Shown here: in pieces, positions 47,679 through 56,061 of the stretch
How positions within the stretch are numbered: position 1 is the stretch's first letter
How the letters are laid out: the number at the start of each line of letters is the position of its first letter
Source of the DNA: an uncultured Acidimicrobiaceae bacterium
Lineage (GTDB): Bacteria; Actinomycetota; Acidimicrobiia; Acidimicrobiales; Ilumatobacteraceae
DNA length: 64,000 nucleotides
Reading direction: 5' to 3'
NCBI GenBank assembly: GCA_903919455.1
Contig: CAIXIJ010000063.1
Coordinates: forward strand, 1 to 64,000
Position numbers and translations under genes: made by a program
Notes under the pieces: generated by a model
What the model saw: the letters and a program-made list of their open reading frames with translations, nothing else
What the model was told of the DNA's origin: nothing
Database searches by the model: none

Positions 47679-48662
47679 GTGAGTCGACTCCGTCTGAACC
47701 CCCTCACCGGCCGGTGGGTCACCATCGTTGCCGATCGAGCCAAGCGTCCGACCGACTTCGCCCCGCGTGCCGCCCAAGTGGAGGCCGAACCGGATCGTCC
47801 ATGTCCTTTCTGTGTGGGCAACGAAGAAGCCACTCTGCCGGCACTCGAGACCCTCGACGACGGCGGTCAGTGGCGGATGCGTCTCATCCCGAACCTGTAC
47901 CCGGCGTTCGATGGCGACGAGCCGTTTGCAGTGCACCACCTCGGCCCGGTTCACGTTGAGGCTGAAGCCAGCGGTATCCACGAAGTGTTCGTGTACACCC
48001 CCGACCACGACGGTGGGGCTCACGAACTCACCGACGACGATGCCGCACAAATGATGTACATGCTCAGCCGCCGGCTGGAGCAGCACTCGGCTACTGCGAA
48101 CGTTCGCTACACACAGGCCATCATCAATCACGGTCGCGAAGCCGGCGCTTCGCTCGCCCACCCGCACGGTCAGCTCCTCGGACTTCCCTTCGTGCCGGGT
48201 GAGATCCTCGAGGAACAGCGAGCGTTCTCTCGTTTCGAGGGCGGCTGCATTCTGTGCGCCACCATCGAAGCCGAACTGGTCGGTGGCGAGCGCGTGCTCT
48301 TCTCCACCGATGAAGTGGTGTGCGTCAGCCCGTTCTGGGCCGGTTCGCCCTACGAGCTGCTCATCATCCCGCGCAGCCACGACCTGCACCTCACCGACAG
48401 CAGCCCCGGCACGTTGAAGGCCATGGGTATGGCGGTGCGCGACTCGCTGATCGCACTCCGCGAGATTCACGGCGACGTTGCCTACAACCTCGTGTTCCAC
48501 ACGGCGCCACACCACTACTCGGGCGCCTACCACTGGCATGTGCACCTGTTCCCGAAGCTGGTCACAACGGCAGGCTTCGAACGCGGCACCGGCGTGATGA
48601 TCAACATCGTGCCGCCCGAGCTGGCCGCCGAGCAACTGCGCAAAGTCGCCGTCGAAGCCTGA
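47679..48662 (+). CDS. galT: Galactose-1-phosphate uridylyltransferase
   Basis: A 327-residue HIT-superfamily transferase that swaps UMP between UDP-glucose and galactose-1-phosphate. LNPLTGRWVTIVADRAKRP at the start, zinc-site CPFCVGNEEATLP, the catalytic SLAHPHGQLLGLP and the late HYSGAYHWHVHLFPKL are all present, in the right order for bacterial GalT. GTG 47679 is the start. No other Leloir genes are near, so it may serve nucleotide-sugar exchange beside the glycogen genes. Confidence 0.88.
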   Translation: MSRLRLNPLTGRWVTIVADRAKRPTDFAPRAAQVEAEPDRPCPFCVGNEEATLPALETLDDGGQWRMRLIPNLYPAFDGDEPFAVHHLGPVHVEAEASGIHEVFVYTPDHDGGAHELTDDDAAQMMYMLSRRLEQHSATANVRYTQAIINHGREAGASLAHPHGQLLGLPFVPGEILEEQRAFSRFEGGCILCATIEAELVGGERVLFSTDEVVCVSPFWAGSPYELLIIPRSHDLHLTDSSPGTLKAMGMAVRDSLIALREIHGDVAYNLVFHTAPHHYSGAYHWHVHLFPKLVTTAGFERGTGVMINIVPPELAAEQLRKVAVEA

Positions 48663-48673
48663 CGGGGCATTTC

Positions 48674-49120
48674 ATGGGCATCGTCGTAGGTATCGAAATC
48701 GATGCAACCCCCGCACGCGTGTGGGAGGTTGTCGAACCGGTCGAGCAACACGTCGACTGGATGCACGACGCTGTCGCCATTCGCTTCACCACCGAACAGA
48801 CCCGCGGCGTGGGCACGGAGTTCTTGTGCGACACCAAGGTGGGCCCCATCTCCCTCGTCGACAAGATGGAGATCACCGAATGGGTGCCGGGTGAAGTGAT
48901 GGGCGTGCGCCACATCGGTCTCGTCACCGGTGTCGGCCGATTCACCATCGAACCCATCGATCTCGGTCGACGCACCCGGTTCACCTGGGCCGAGGACCTC
49001 ACCTTCCCCTGGTGGATGGGTGGCCCCGTCGGCGCATGGGTGGGCGGCAAGATCGCGCTCGGCCCCATCTGGCGCCGCAATCTGAAGAACCTGCGCCGCC
49101 TCGTCGAGCAGTCCTCCTAA
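48674..49120 (+). CDS. SRPBCC/polyketide-cyclase-like protein
   Basis: A 148-residue START-like barrel: IVVGIEIDATPARVWEVVEPVEQHVDWM, then TEFLCDTKVGPISLVDKMEITEWVPGEVMGVRH, the pattern of SRPBCC proteins that bind a hydrophobic ligand in a deep cavity. The C-terminal helix is basic (GPIWRRNLKNLRRLVEQ). ATG 48674 is 11 nt after galT; the two may share a transcript. Ligand unknown. Confidence 0.82.
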   Translation: MGIVVGIEIDATPARVWEVVEPVEQHVDWMHDAVAIRFTTEQTRGVGTEFLCDTKVGPISLVDKMEITEWVPGEVMGVRHIGLVTGVGRFTIEPIDLGRRTRFTWAEDLTFPWWMGGPVGAWVGGKIALGPIWRRNLKNLRRLVEQSS

Positions 49121-49166
49121 CGCTGCCGGCCTTGCGATTCTCCGCACGGGGTGCTTGACTCCCGGC

Positions 49167-49481
49167 ATGAGCGACACCCCCGAAGCCGAGATCACCAGCG
49201 TCACCGAGACCGAGTACGTCGACATCGACGGCGACGGCACCATCGATGCGGTGCGCGAGACCACCACCACGCTGGTCGACGTCGACGGCGACGGCACGAT
49301 CGACATCGTGCAGCAGACCGTCACGACCGCCTACGACCTCACGGGCGACGGCGAGGCCGACGTCATCGAGTCCACCACCATCACCGCTGTCGACGTGGAT
49401 GGCGACGGCGAGTTCAGCGAGGACGAGATCGAAGTGGAGCAGGTCACCCTCGTCAGCGAAGCAGTCGTCGAAGAAGGCTGA
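49167..49481 (+). CDS. Acidic protein with four DxDGDG calcium-loop repeats (104 aa)
   Basis: Four Ca-binding loops start at Asp19, Asp38, Asp57 and Asp76, exactly 19 residues apart: DIDGDGTID, DVDGDGTID, DLTGDGEAD, DVDGDGEFSEDE. Between them lie Thr/Val-rich strands (VRETTTTLV, VQQTVTTAY, VIESTTITAV). There is no signal peptide, membrane helix or Lys. The period and sequence are like dockerin/thrombospondin-3 or EF-hand-like repeats joined by beta strands. ATG 49167 is used. The function is unknown; calcium buffering or a rigid calcium-dependent rod are possible. Confidence 0.78.
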   Translation: MSDTPEAEITSVTETEYVDIDGDGTIDAVRETTTTLVDVDGDGTIDIVQQTVTTAYDLTGDGEADVIESTTITAVDVDGDGEFSEDEIEVEQVTLVSEAVVEEG

Positions 49482-49493
49482 CCGCCAGCGCTG

Positions 49494-49796
49494 TCAGCCG
49501 ACGGCGCGCACCACCGCAGTGACCGCTGCGCCAATGACGATCACCCCGATCAGGGGCACCTTGCGCCAGGCTGCAAGCGCAGCAGCAGCAACGCCCGCGG
49601 CCCGGGCATCGATCACCAAGTGGCGACCCATGCTGAAGGTGTCTTTCACGACGATGGCTGCCAACAGTGCCGCGGGGATCAAGGCGAGGCACCGCGACAA
49701 CATGGGCGGCAGCGTGCGGTCGCCCACCACCACCAGGCCCAGCACCTTGAAGAAGTACGCGGTTCCCGCCAGCACGAATACGAGGGTCCAGCTCAT
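49494..49796 (-). CDS. azlD: AzlD-type branched-chain amino acid exporter subunit
   Basis: A 100-residue membrane protein with four hydrophobic segments (LVFVLAGTAYFFKVLGLVVV, LALIPAALLAAIVVKDTF, AAGVAAAALAAW, VPLIGVIVIGAAVTAVV). This size and the pairing with AzlC mark the small subunit of the LIV-E exporter (BrnE of Corynebacterium). The ATG at 49796 overlaps the azlC stop by 4 nt. Confidence 0.85.
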   Translation of the reverse strand: MSWTLVFVLAGTAYFFKVLGLVVVGDRTLPPMLSRCLALIPAALLAAIVVKDTFSMGRHLVIDARAAGVAAAALAAWRKVPLIGVIVIGAAVTAVVRAVG

Positions 49797-50479
49797 GCGG
49801 CGACCTTCGAGGCATCGTCAACCGGGTCGGGAATGCCGAACAGCACTCCCACCGTGGCGGCCAGGATGGGAATGCCCACCGGCACGAACGGAATGAGTGC
49901 CAGGCACACCACGGCGCCGGTGATGGCCGCCCATCGCGACACTCGGTCCTTCAACACCGGGAACAGGATGGCCACGAACGCTGCAGGGAACGCCGCGTCG
50001 AGGCCGTACTTCATCGGGTCGATTGCCGTGCCGAGTTCGGCACCGATGAACGTGCCGACGTTCCAGAACAGGTACACGCTCAGGCCGGTCACCCAGAACG
50101 CGGCTCGGCGATGAGCAGGGTCGTCCTGTGCCACGGCCATGGCCGTGGATTCGTCGATGGTGAGCTGCGCCGCGACGAGACGCTTGCCCAGCGAACCCTG
50201 CAGGTGCGGCGCCATGGCCAGGCCATACACCCCGTTGCGAGCGGCCAGCAGCGCTGCGCCGCCGAACGCCGACGCTGGAGTGCCGCCCGACCCGATGACG
50301 CTGACGAGAGAGAACTGCGACGCACCGGTGAACACCAACAGCGACATGGCACATGCCTGCGCCACCGAAGCGCCAGCGCTGACAGCACTGACGCCGAACG
50401 AAATGGCAAACACCCCCACCGCAAAACCCAGCGTGATGCATGCGCTGATCACCTGGCGCATGCGCGGATCGCGCAGCAT
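49793..50479 (-). CDS. azlC: AzlC-type branched-chain amino acid exporter subunit
   Basis: A 228-residue membrane protein of the AzlC/BrnF family: ITLGFAVGVFAISFGVSAVSAG, SLLVFTGASQFSLVSVIGSGG and ALLAARNGVYGLAMAP are the family core, followed by LTIDESTAMAVAQ. With AzlD it exports isoleucine, leucine and valine, fitting a window full of branched-chain amino acid genes. ATG 50479 is used; an open frame reads further upstream through glgB in another frame. It lies 5 nt after the glgB stop. Confidence 0.88.
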   Translation of the reverse strand: MLRDPRMRQVISACITLGFAVGVFAISFGVSAVSAGASVAQACAMSLLVFTGASQFSLVSVIGSGGTPASAFGGAALLAARNGVYGLAMAPHLQGSLGKRLVAAQLTIDESTAMAVAQDDPAHRRAAFWVTGLSVYLFWNVGTFIGAELGTAIDPMKYGLDAAFPAAFVAILFPVLKDRVSRWAAITGAVVCLALIPFVPVGIPILAATVGVLFGIPDPVDDASKVAA

Positions 50480-50484
50480 GTGCT

Positions 50485-52353
50485 TCACGGGCGCCGCGAC
50501 CCCAGCCACACGACCGACAACGGCGGCAGGTCGACCACCACGGAGGCCGGCTGGTTCTGCCACGACATGTCGGGGTCGGCGGGAATCATCGTGCCCTCCA
50601 ACGAGTAGCCGCTGAAGCCACTGCCTCCCCACGCAGGCGAATCGGTGTCCACCAAGAGTTCCCACTGACCAGCCCACGGCACGCCAACACGCTGCCCCGC
50701 CCGCGGTACCGGAGTGAAATTCGCGACGCATGCCACTGCACTTGCACCGGCATGACCCCACCGCAAGAACGAGAACGTCGAGTTCTCGGCATCGTCGGCG
50801 TCGAGCCACTGGAAACCCATCGGGTCGTGGTCGCGCTCGTACAGCGCTGGCCACGAACCGCACCGACGATTGATCTCGGCCAGCAGGTCGCGGACTCCTC
50901 GGTGAGCAGCATGGTCGAGCAGGTGCCACGGCAGACCGGAGTTCTCAGCCCATTCCGTGAAGGGAGCGAGCTCGGCTCCCATGAACAACAACTTCGCCCC
51001 CGGCAGCGCCCACATCCAGGCGTAGAGGGCTCGAAGGTTGGCGAAACGCTGCCAGTCGTCGCCCGGCATCTTGTTCAGCAAACTGCCCTTGCCATGCACC
51101 ACTTCGTCGTGGCTGAGCGGCAGCACGAATCGCTCTGAGAACGCGTACAGCAGGCCGAAGGTGAGTTCGTGGTGATGCCAATTTCGGTGGATGGACTCGT
51201 GCCGCATGTAGCCGAGGGTGTCGTGCATCCAGCCCATGTTCCACTTGTGGGTGAATCCCAAGCCACCGTGCTCCACCTGGGCGGTGACCTGCGGCCATGC
51301 GGTGCTCTCTTCGGCGATCACCATCGCTGTGGGGTGTTCCGCCGCCACCGCCGATGTCATCTGGCGAAGGAAGTCGACCGCGTCGAGGTTCTCGCGACCG
51401 CCGAACTTGTTCGGCACCCATTCACCGGCGCTGCGCGAGTAGTCGAGGTACAGCATGCTTGCCACGGCGTCCACGCGCAGCCCATCCATGTGGAACTCGT
51501 CGAGCCAATAGAGGGCGTTGGAGACGAGGAAGTTCCGCACTTCGGTTCGGCCGTAGTTGAACACGTAGGTGCCCCAGTCGGGGTGCTCGCCCTGGCGCGG
51601 ATCGGCGTGCTCGTAGAGGGCCGTGCCATCAAATCGGGCAAGGCTCCAATCGTCCTTGGGGAAGTGAGCCGGCACCCAGTCCATCAGGACACCGATGCTG
51701 CGAGCGTGCAGAGCATCGACACACGCGCGTAGGTCGTCGGGGCTGCCGAAGCGTGCAGTCGGCGAGAAGTACCCGGTGACCTGATAGCCCCACGACGGCG
51801 CATACGGGTGTTCGGCGAGGGGCAGCAACTCCACATGTGTGAAACCAAGTGCCTGCACATGCTCGGCAAGTTCCTCGCCGAGTTCGCGGTAGTTGGTCAC
51901 CCATGGCCGCCACGAACCGAGGTGCACCTCGTAGATGCGAAGTGGAGCGCCGTCGGCCCGAGACCGGCGAGCCATCCAGTCGCCGTCGGCCCACCGATGC
52001 GTGCTCACTGCAGGCACCACGCTGGCATTCGCCGGTGGCACCTCCGACTGCCGCGCCATCGGGTCGGCCTTCATCGTGGTACGGCCACCTGCCACCACCG
52101 CGTACTTGTAACACTGGCCAACTGCGGCGTCGGCACACACGCCGGCCCAGATGCCCGACGCTCCCTGTGGCTGCAGCGCGGTGCCGTCGGTCCACCCGTT
52201 CCAGTCGCCCATCACGAACACGGCATCTGCGTTCGGCGCCCACACCGCGAAGCGAACACCGCGTTCTGGAAGCGGATGCGCCCCGAGGAACTCCCACAGT
52301 CGGCGATGGGTGCCTTCACCGAAGAGGAAGAGGTCGAGTTCCGACAAGAGCAC
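50485..52353 (-). CDS. glgB: 1,4-alpha-glucan branching enzyme
   Basis: A GH13 enzyme that makes alpha-1,6 branches in glycogen. The 622-residue protein has the N-terminal CBM48 (GVRFAVWAPNADAVFVMGDWN), the barrel with nucleophile Asp in MDGLRVDAVASMLYLDYSR, acid/base Glu in AMVIAEESTAWP and third Asp in LPLSHDEVVHGKGSL, and a C-terminal beta domain. It lacks the extra N-terminal module of longer GlgBs. GTG 52353 follows TAACCT by 6 nt. Back-to-back with the GT4 gene, which serves the same pathway. Confidence 0.95.
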   Translation of the reverse strand: MLLSELDLFLFGEGTHRRLWEFLGAHPLPERGVRFAVWAPNADAVFVMGDWNGWTDGTALQPQGASGIWAGVCADAAVGQCYKYAVVAGGRTTMKADPMARQSEVPPANASVVPAVSTHRWADGDWMARRSRADGAPLRIYEVHLGSWRPWVTNYRELGEELAEHVQALGFTHVELLPLAEHPYAPSWGYQVTGYFSPTARFGSPDDLRACVDALHARSIGVLMDWVPAHFPKDDWSLARFDGTALYEHADPRQGEHPDWGTYVFNYGRTEVRNFLVSNALYWLDEFHMDGLRVDAVASMLYLDYSRSAGEWVPNKFGGRENLDAVDFLRQMTSAVAAEHPTAMVIAEESTAWPQVTAQVEHGGLGFTHKWNMGWMHDTLGYMRHESIHRNWHHHELTFGLLYAFSERFVLPLSHDEVVHGKGSLLNKMPGDDWQRFANLRALYAWMWALPGAKLLFMGAELAPFTEWAENSGLPWHLLDHAAHRGVRDLLAEINRRCGSWPALYERDHDPMGFQWLDADDAENSTFSFLRWGHAGASAVACVANFTPVPRAGQRVGVPWAGQWELLVDTDSPAWGGSGFSGYSLEGTMIPADPDMSWQNQPASVVVDLPPLSVVWLGSRRP

Positions 52354-52423
52354 GTGGTGAGGTTACGACACCCACTGACACAGAGCGCGATGTGGGCTGG
52401 GCGTAGTTGCTACGTTCCGAGAT

Positions 52424-53587
52424 GTGCGAGTACTGATGCTGTCGTGGGAGTACCCGCCGCTGGTGGTGGGCGGAATTGCCGCGCACGTGGAGGGTCTCGC
52501 CACGGCGATGCATCGCGCCGGCCACGAAGTGGTGGTGCTCAGCCTGCATCACGAGGGGCTCGGCGAACCGACCCTGGAATCCGACTCCACCGCCGATGGT
52601 GTGCGCGTGTTGCGAGCCGACGCCACCCTGCCGTGGTTGCCCGCCGACAACCTGGTCGCTCGGATGGCATCCGCCAACCATCAGCTGGTGCAACTCGCTG
52701 CACAACTCGGTGCGTGGCAGCCCGACGTGGTGCACGCCCACGACTGGTTGGTTGCCTGGGCGGGCGACACCTTGAAGGCGCTGTTCGACGTGCCGTTGGT
52801 GGCCACGATCCACGCCACCGAGCGCGGCCGACACGGCGGGCATCTTCCGCCGGGACTACCCGGGGAGATCAACTCGGTGGAGTGGTGGCTCACCTATCAG
52901 GCGCGCGAGGTCATCGCCTGCTCGCGCTTCATGGTGCGCGAAGTGGTCGACGGTTTCGAACTTCCACCGGAGAAGGTGCATCTCGTGCCCAACGGGGTGG
53001 ACGTGGCGCGGTGGGCGGCATCTGCGCCTGTCGACATTCCCCGAGAGCCGCTCGTGGTGGCCTGGGGTCGCGTCCAGTACGAAAAAGGGTTCCAGGTACT
53101 CGCACGCGCCATTGGCGAGTTGCGGCATCGCGTGCCCGGCATCCGCTGCGTCATCGCAGGGCGCGGCACGTACCTGCCTGAGCTGCAGACCCAGGTGGAC
53201 ATCGAAGGCGTCGGCGACCTGGTCCAGTTGGCAGGTTTCATGCCCGACGCCGAACTGAAGGCACTGCTGTCGCGCGCAGCGTGCGTAGTGATCCCGTCGC
53301 TCTACGAACCGTTCGGCATCGTCGCGCTCGAGGGCATGGCCGCAGGGGCCCCCACCATCGTGGCCCGCACCGGCGGTCTCGCCGAGATCGTCGACGGCAC
53401 GAACGCCGGCGCGTTGTTCGAACCCGGTAATCACCACGAACTCGCCGACCGCATCGCCGAGGTCTGGGCCGACCCGAACGCTGCCGCGCACCTGCGGAGC
53501 AATGCCGCTGACCTGCTGCGACTCACCTACACCTGGGATGCCATCGCCGTCACCACGGTCGACGTGTACCGGGTGGCACTCGGCTGA
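52424..53587 (+). CDS. GT4 glycosyltransferase, probable glycogen-synthase-like
   Basis: A 387-residue GT-B enzyme of family GT4. The N-terminal domain has MLSWEYPPLVVGGIAAHVEGLA (as in GlgA/GlgM-type enzymes) and DVVHAHDWLVAWAG; the C-terminal domain has AWGRVQYEKGFQVLARAI and the EX7E-like PSLYEPFGIVALEGMAAGAP for the nucleotide sugar. Placement between glgB and glgP points to alpha-1,4-glucan or maltose-1-phosphate synthesis, as for actinobacterial GlgM. TACGTT ends 7 nt before GTG 52424. Confidence 0.85.
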   Translation: MRVLMLSWEYPPLVVGGIAAHVEGLATAMHRAGHEVVVLSLHHEGLGEPTLESDSTADGVRVLRADATLPWLPADNLVARMASANHQLVQLAAQLGAWQPDVVHAHDWLVAWAGDTLKALFDVPLVATIHATERGRHGGHLPPGLPGEINSVEWWLTYQAREVIACSRFMVREVVDGFELPPEKVHLVPNGVDVARWAASAPVDIPREPLVVAWGRVQYEKGFQVLARAIGELRHRVPGIRCVIAGRGTYLPELQTQVDIEGVGDLVQLAGFMPDAELKALLSRAACVVIPSLYEPFGIVALEGMAAGAPTIVARTGGLAEIVDGTNAGALFEPGNHHELADRIAEVWADPNAAAHLRSNAADLLRLTYTWDAIAVTTVDVYRVALG

Positions 53588-53601
53588 CTATCCTCTCCCG
53601 G

Positions 53602-56061
53602 ATGCGATCAGTCCGACAGTTCACCGTGATCCCTGCCGTTCCGGTGCCTCTGCAAACGCTTACAGAGCTGGCTTCAAACCTTCGCTGGACCTGGGATCGC
53701 GAGACGCAAGCGCTGTTCGAGCGGCTCGACCCCACCACCTGGCAGGCCGCCGGACGCGATCCCCTCCGGCTCTTGGCTGCCATCAGTGCGCCGCGTTGGG
53801 CCGAACTGGCCGCCGACCCGGACATCGTCGCTGCGGTCGAGGCTGCCGTCGCCCGCCTGCGAGATGCCGTCGAATCCCCGCGGTGGTTCCAGGGCCGAGC
53901 ACCGTCGCCGCTCGACCTCATTGCCTACTTCTCCCCCGAGTTCGGTATCTCCGAAACGCTGCCGCAGTACTCGGGCGGCCTGGGCGTGCTGGCCGGCGAT
54001 CATCTGAAGGCTGCGAGCGACCTCGGGCTGCCGCTGGTGGCCGTCGGCCTGCTCTACGCCGAGGGCTACTTTCGTCAACGCCTGAACGCCGACGGCATGC
54101 AGGAAGAGCGCTACCCACCGCTGGATCCTCACGGTCTGGCGCTCACCCCCACCGGCGTGCAGGTGAGTCTGGATCTCGATGGCGACCATGTGAAGGTGAA
54201 CGTCTGGCGAGTCGATGTCGGACGCATCCAGCTCTATCTGCTCGACACCAACGTCGAGGGCAACTCGGATGTCGGCGCCGGCATCACCGACCGCCTGTAC
54301 GGCGGCGACAAGGAACACCGGCTGCGCCAGGAGATCGTGCTGGGCATTGGTGGCGTGCGCGCTCTGCGCGCCCTCGGGCTGGCACCGCAGGTGTTCCACA
54401 CCAACGAAGGTCATGCCGGCTTCCTGTCGCTGGAGCGCATCCGCGAACTCGTGCTCGATGGTGTGCCGTTCGACGCTGCTGTGGAGGCAGTTCGTGCGGG
54501 CGGCGTGTTCACCACGCACACGCCGGTACCCGCCGGTATCGATCAATTCCCACTGGATCTGATGCACCGCTACTTCGGCGAGTTCGCAGGGTCGTTGGGC
54601 ATCAGCATCGAGCAGCTCTGCACCATTGGCAAACCCAACGACGGCCCCGACGACATGTTCAACATGGCCGTCATGGGCCTGCGGCTGGCCGGACGCAGCA
54701 ACGGCGTAGCACAGCTGCACGGCGCCGTGAGCCGCAACATGTTCAATCATCTCTGGCCCGACGTACCCGAAGATGAAGTGCCGATCGGCGCCATCACCAA
54801 CGGGGTACACGCCCACACCTGGGTGGGCGACCACATCGCCAGTCTGCTCGCGAAAGGCGTCGGCCCAGTGTGGGACGGCGCCGACGTTGCCAGCTGGACC
54901 GGCGTCGACCACATCGACCCCGCCGAGCTGTGGGCCGCACGCGCCAAGGCGCGCGCGGAGCTCGTTGCCTTCGTTCGTCAGCGTTGCGGCGACGCACTGC
55001 TGGACCCGAAGGCGCTCACCATCGGCTTCGCCCGCCGCTTCGCCACCTACAAGCGAGCCACGCTGCTGCTGTCGCAACCCGACCGCCTGCGGTCCATGCT
55101 GCTCTCTGCAGACCGGCCCGTGCAGTTCGTGTTCGCCGGCAAGGCCCACCCGCAGGACCAGCCCGGCAAGGACATGATCCGCGACATCGAGATCTTTGCC
55201 CGACAGCTGGATGTGAACCACCGCTTCGTGTTCGTACCCGACTACGACATGGCCATCGCGCGGATCATGTACCACGGCTGCGACGTATGGCTGAACAACC
55301 CGCGCCGACCCCTCGAGGCCTGCGGCACCAGCGGCATGAAGGCGGCGCTGAATGGCGCCTTGAACTGCAGCATCCTCGACGGCTGGTGGGACGAATGCTT
55401 CGACGGCAGCAACGGTTGGGCTATCAACTCCGCCGACGACGACCCCGACCTCGGACGCCGCGATGCACGCGAGGCCACCAGCCTGTTTGGTGTGCTCGAG
55501 CGCGAGATCGTGCCCCGCTTCTACGACCGCTCCGATGGCGTGCCGATGGCCTGGATCGACACCATGCGCCACAACTGGCGAACGCTGGGCCCATTCGTCA
55601 CCGCAGCCCGCATGGTGCGCAGCTACACCACCGACCTGTACGAACCCGCAGCTGCCAGCTCGCGCACAGCGCTCGCCCACCATGGGCGGGTGGCTCGCGA
55701 TCTCGCCGCGTGGAAGCACCACGTTCGCGAAGCCTGGCCGGCGGTGAAGGTGGTCGATATCGACGCCGACACCACACCTGCGCACGAAGGCGATCGACGT
55801 CAGGTGCGTGCGCATGTCGACATCGACGGACTCGAACCGTCGTCCATCACTGTCCAGGCGCTGCATGGGCCGATCGACTCCGAAGGTCGGTTCATCGGTA
55901 GCCCGCTCATTGTCACGCTCACCAACAGCGCTGCGGGCGTGTGGGAAGCCGACTACTCCGTTGGCGAGGCGGGCCCATACGGCATCACGGTGCGCGCCAT
56001 GCCCTCGCACCCAGAGCTCATCTCCCCGGTGGAGATGGGCATCATTGCCTGGGCGAGTTGA
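53602..56061 (+). CDS. glgP: Alpha-glucan phosphorylase
   Basis: Releases glucose-1-phosphate from alpha-1,4-glucans with PLP. The 819-residue protein is the shorter, archaeal/actinobacterial GT35 type: LIAYFSPEFGISETLPQYSGGLGVLAGDH near residue 110, HTNEGHAGFLSLERI, IGFARRFATYKRATLL, and EACGTSGMKAALNGALN with the PLP Lys. A C-terminal beta domain follows (residues 710-819). TATCCT ends 7 nt before ATG 53602. The 3' end overlaps the convergent acyltransferase gene by 20 bases. Confidence 0.93.
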   Translation: MRSVRQFTVIPAVPVPLQTLTELASNLRWTWDRETQALFERLDPTTWQAAGRDPLRLLAAISAPRWAELAADPDIVAAVEAAVARLRDAVESPRWFQGRAPSPLDLIAYFSPEFGISETLPQYSGGLGVLAGDHLKAASDLGLPLVAVGLLYAEGYFRQRLNADGMQEERYPPLDPHGLALTPTGVQVSLDLDGDHVKVNVWRVDVGRIQLYLLDTNVEGNSDVGAGITDRLYGGDKEHRLRQEIVLGIGGVRALRALGLAPQVFHTNEGHAGFLSLERIRELVLDGVPFDAAVEAVRAGGVFTTHTPVPAGIDQFPLDLMHRYFGEFAGSLGISIEQLCTIGKPNDGPDDMFNMAVMGLRLAGRSNGVAQLHGAVSRNMFNHLWPDVPEDEVPIGAITNGVHAHTWVGDHIASLLAKGVGPVWDGADVASWTGVDHIDPAELWAARAKARAELVAFVRQRCGDALLDPKALTIGFARRFATYKRATLLLSQPDRLRSMLLSADRPVQFVFAGKAHPQDQPGKDMIRDIEIFARQLDVNHRFVFVPDYDMAIARIMYHGCDVWLNNPRRPLEACGTSGMKAALNGALNCSILDGWWDECFDGSNGWAINSADDDPDLGRRDAREATSLFGVLEREIVPRFYDRSDGVPMAWIDTMRHNWRTLGPFVTAARMVRSYTTDLYEPAAASSRTALAHHGRVARDLAAWKHHVREAWPAVKVVDIDADTTPAHEGDRRQVRAHVDIDGLEPSSITVQALHGPIDSEGRFIGSPLIVTLTNSAAGVWEADYSVGEAGPYGITVRAMPSHPELISPVEMGIIAWAS

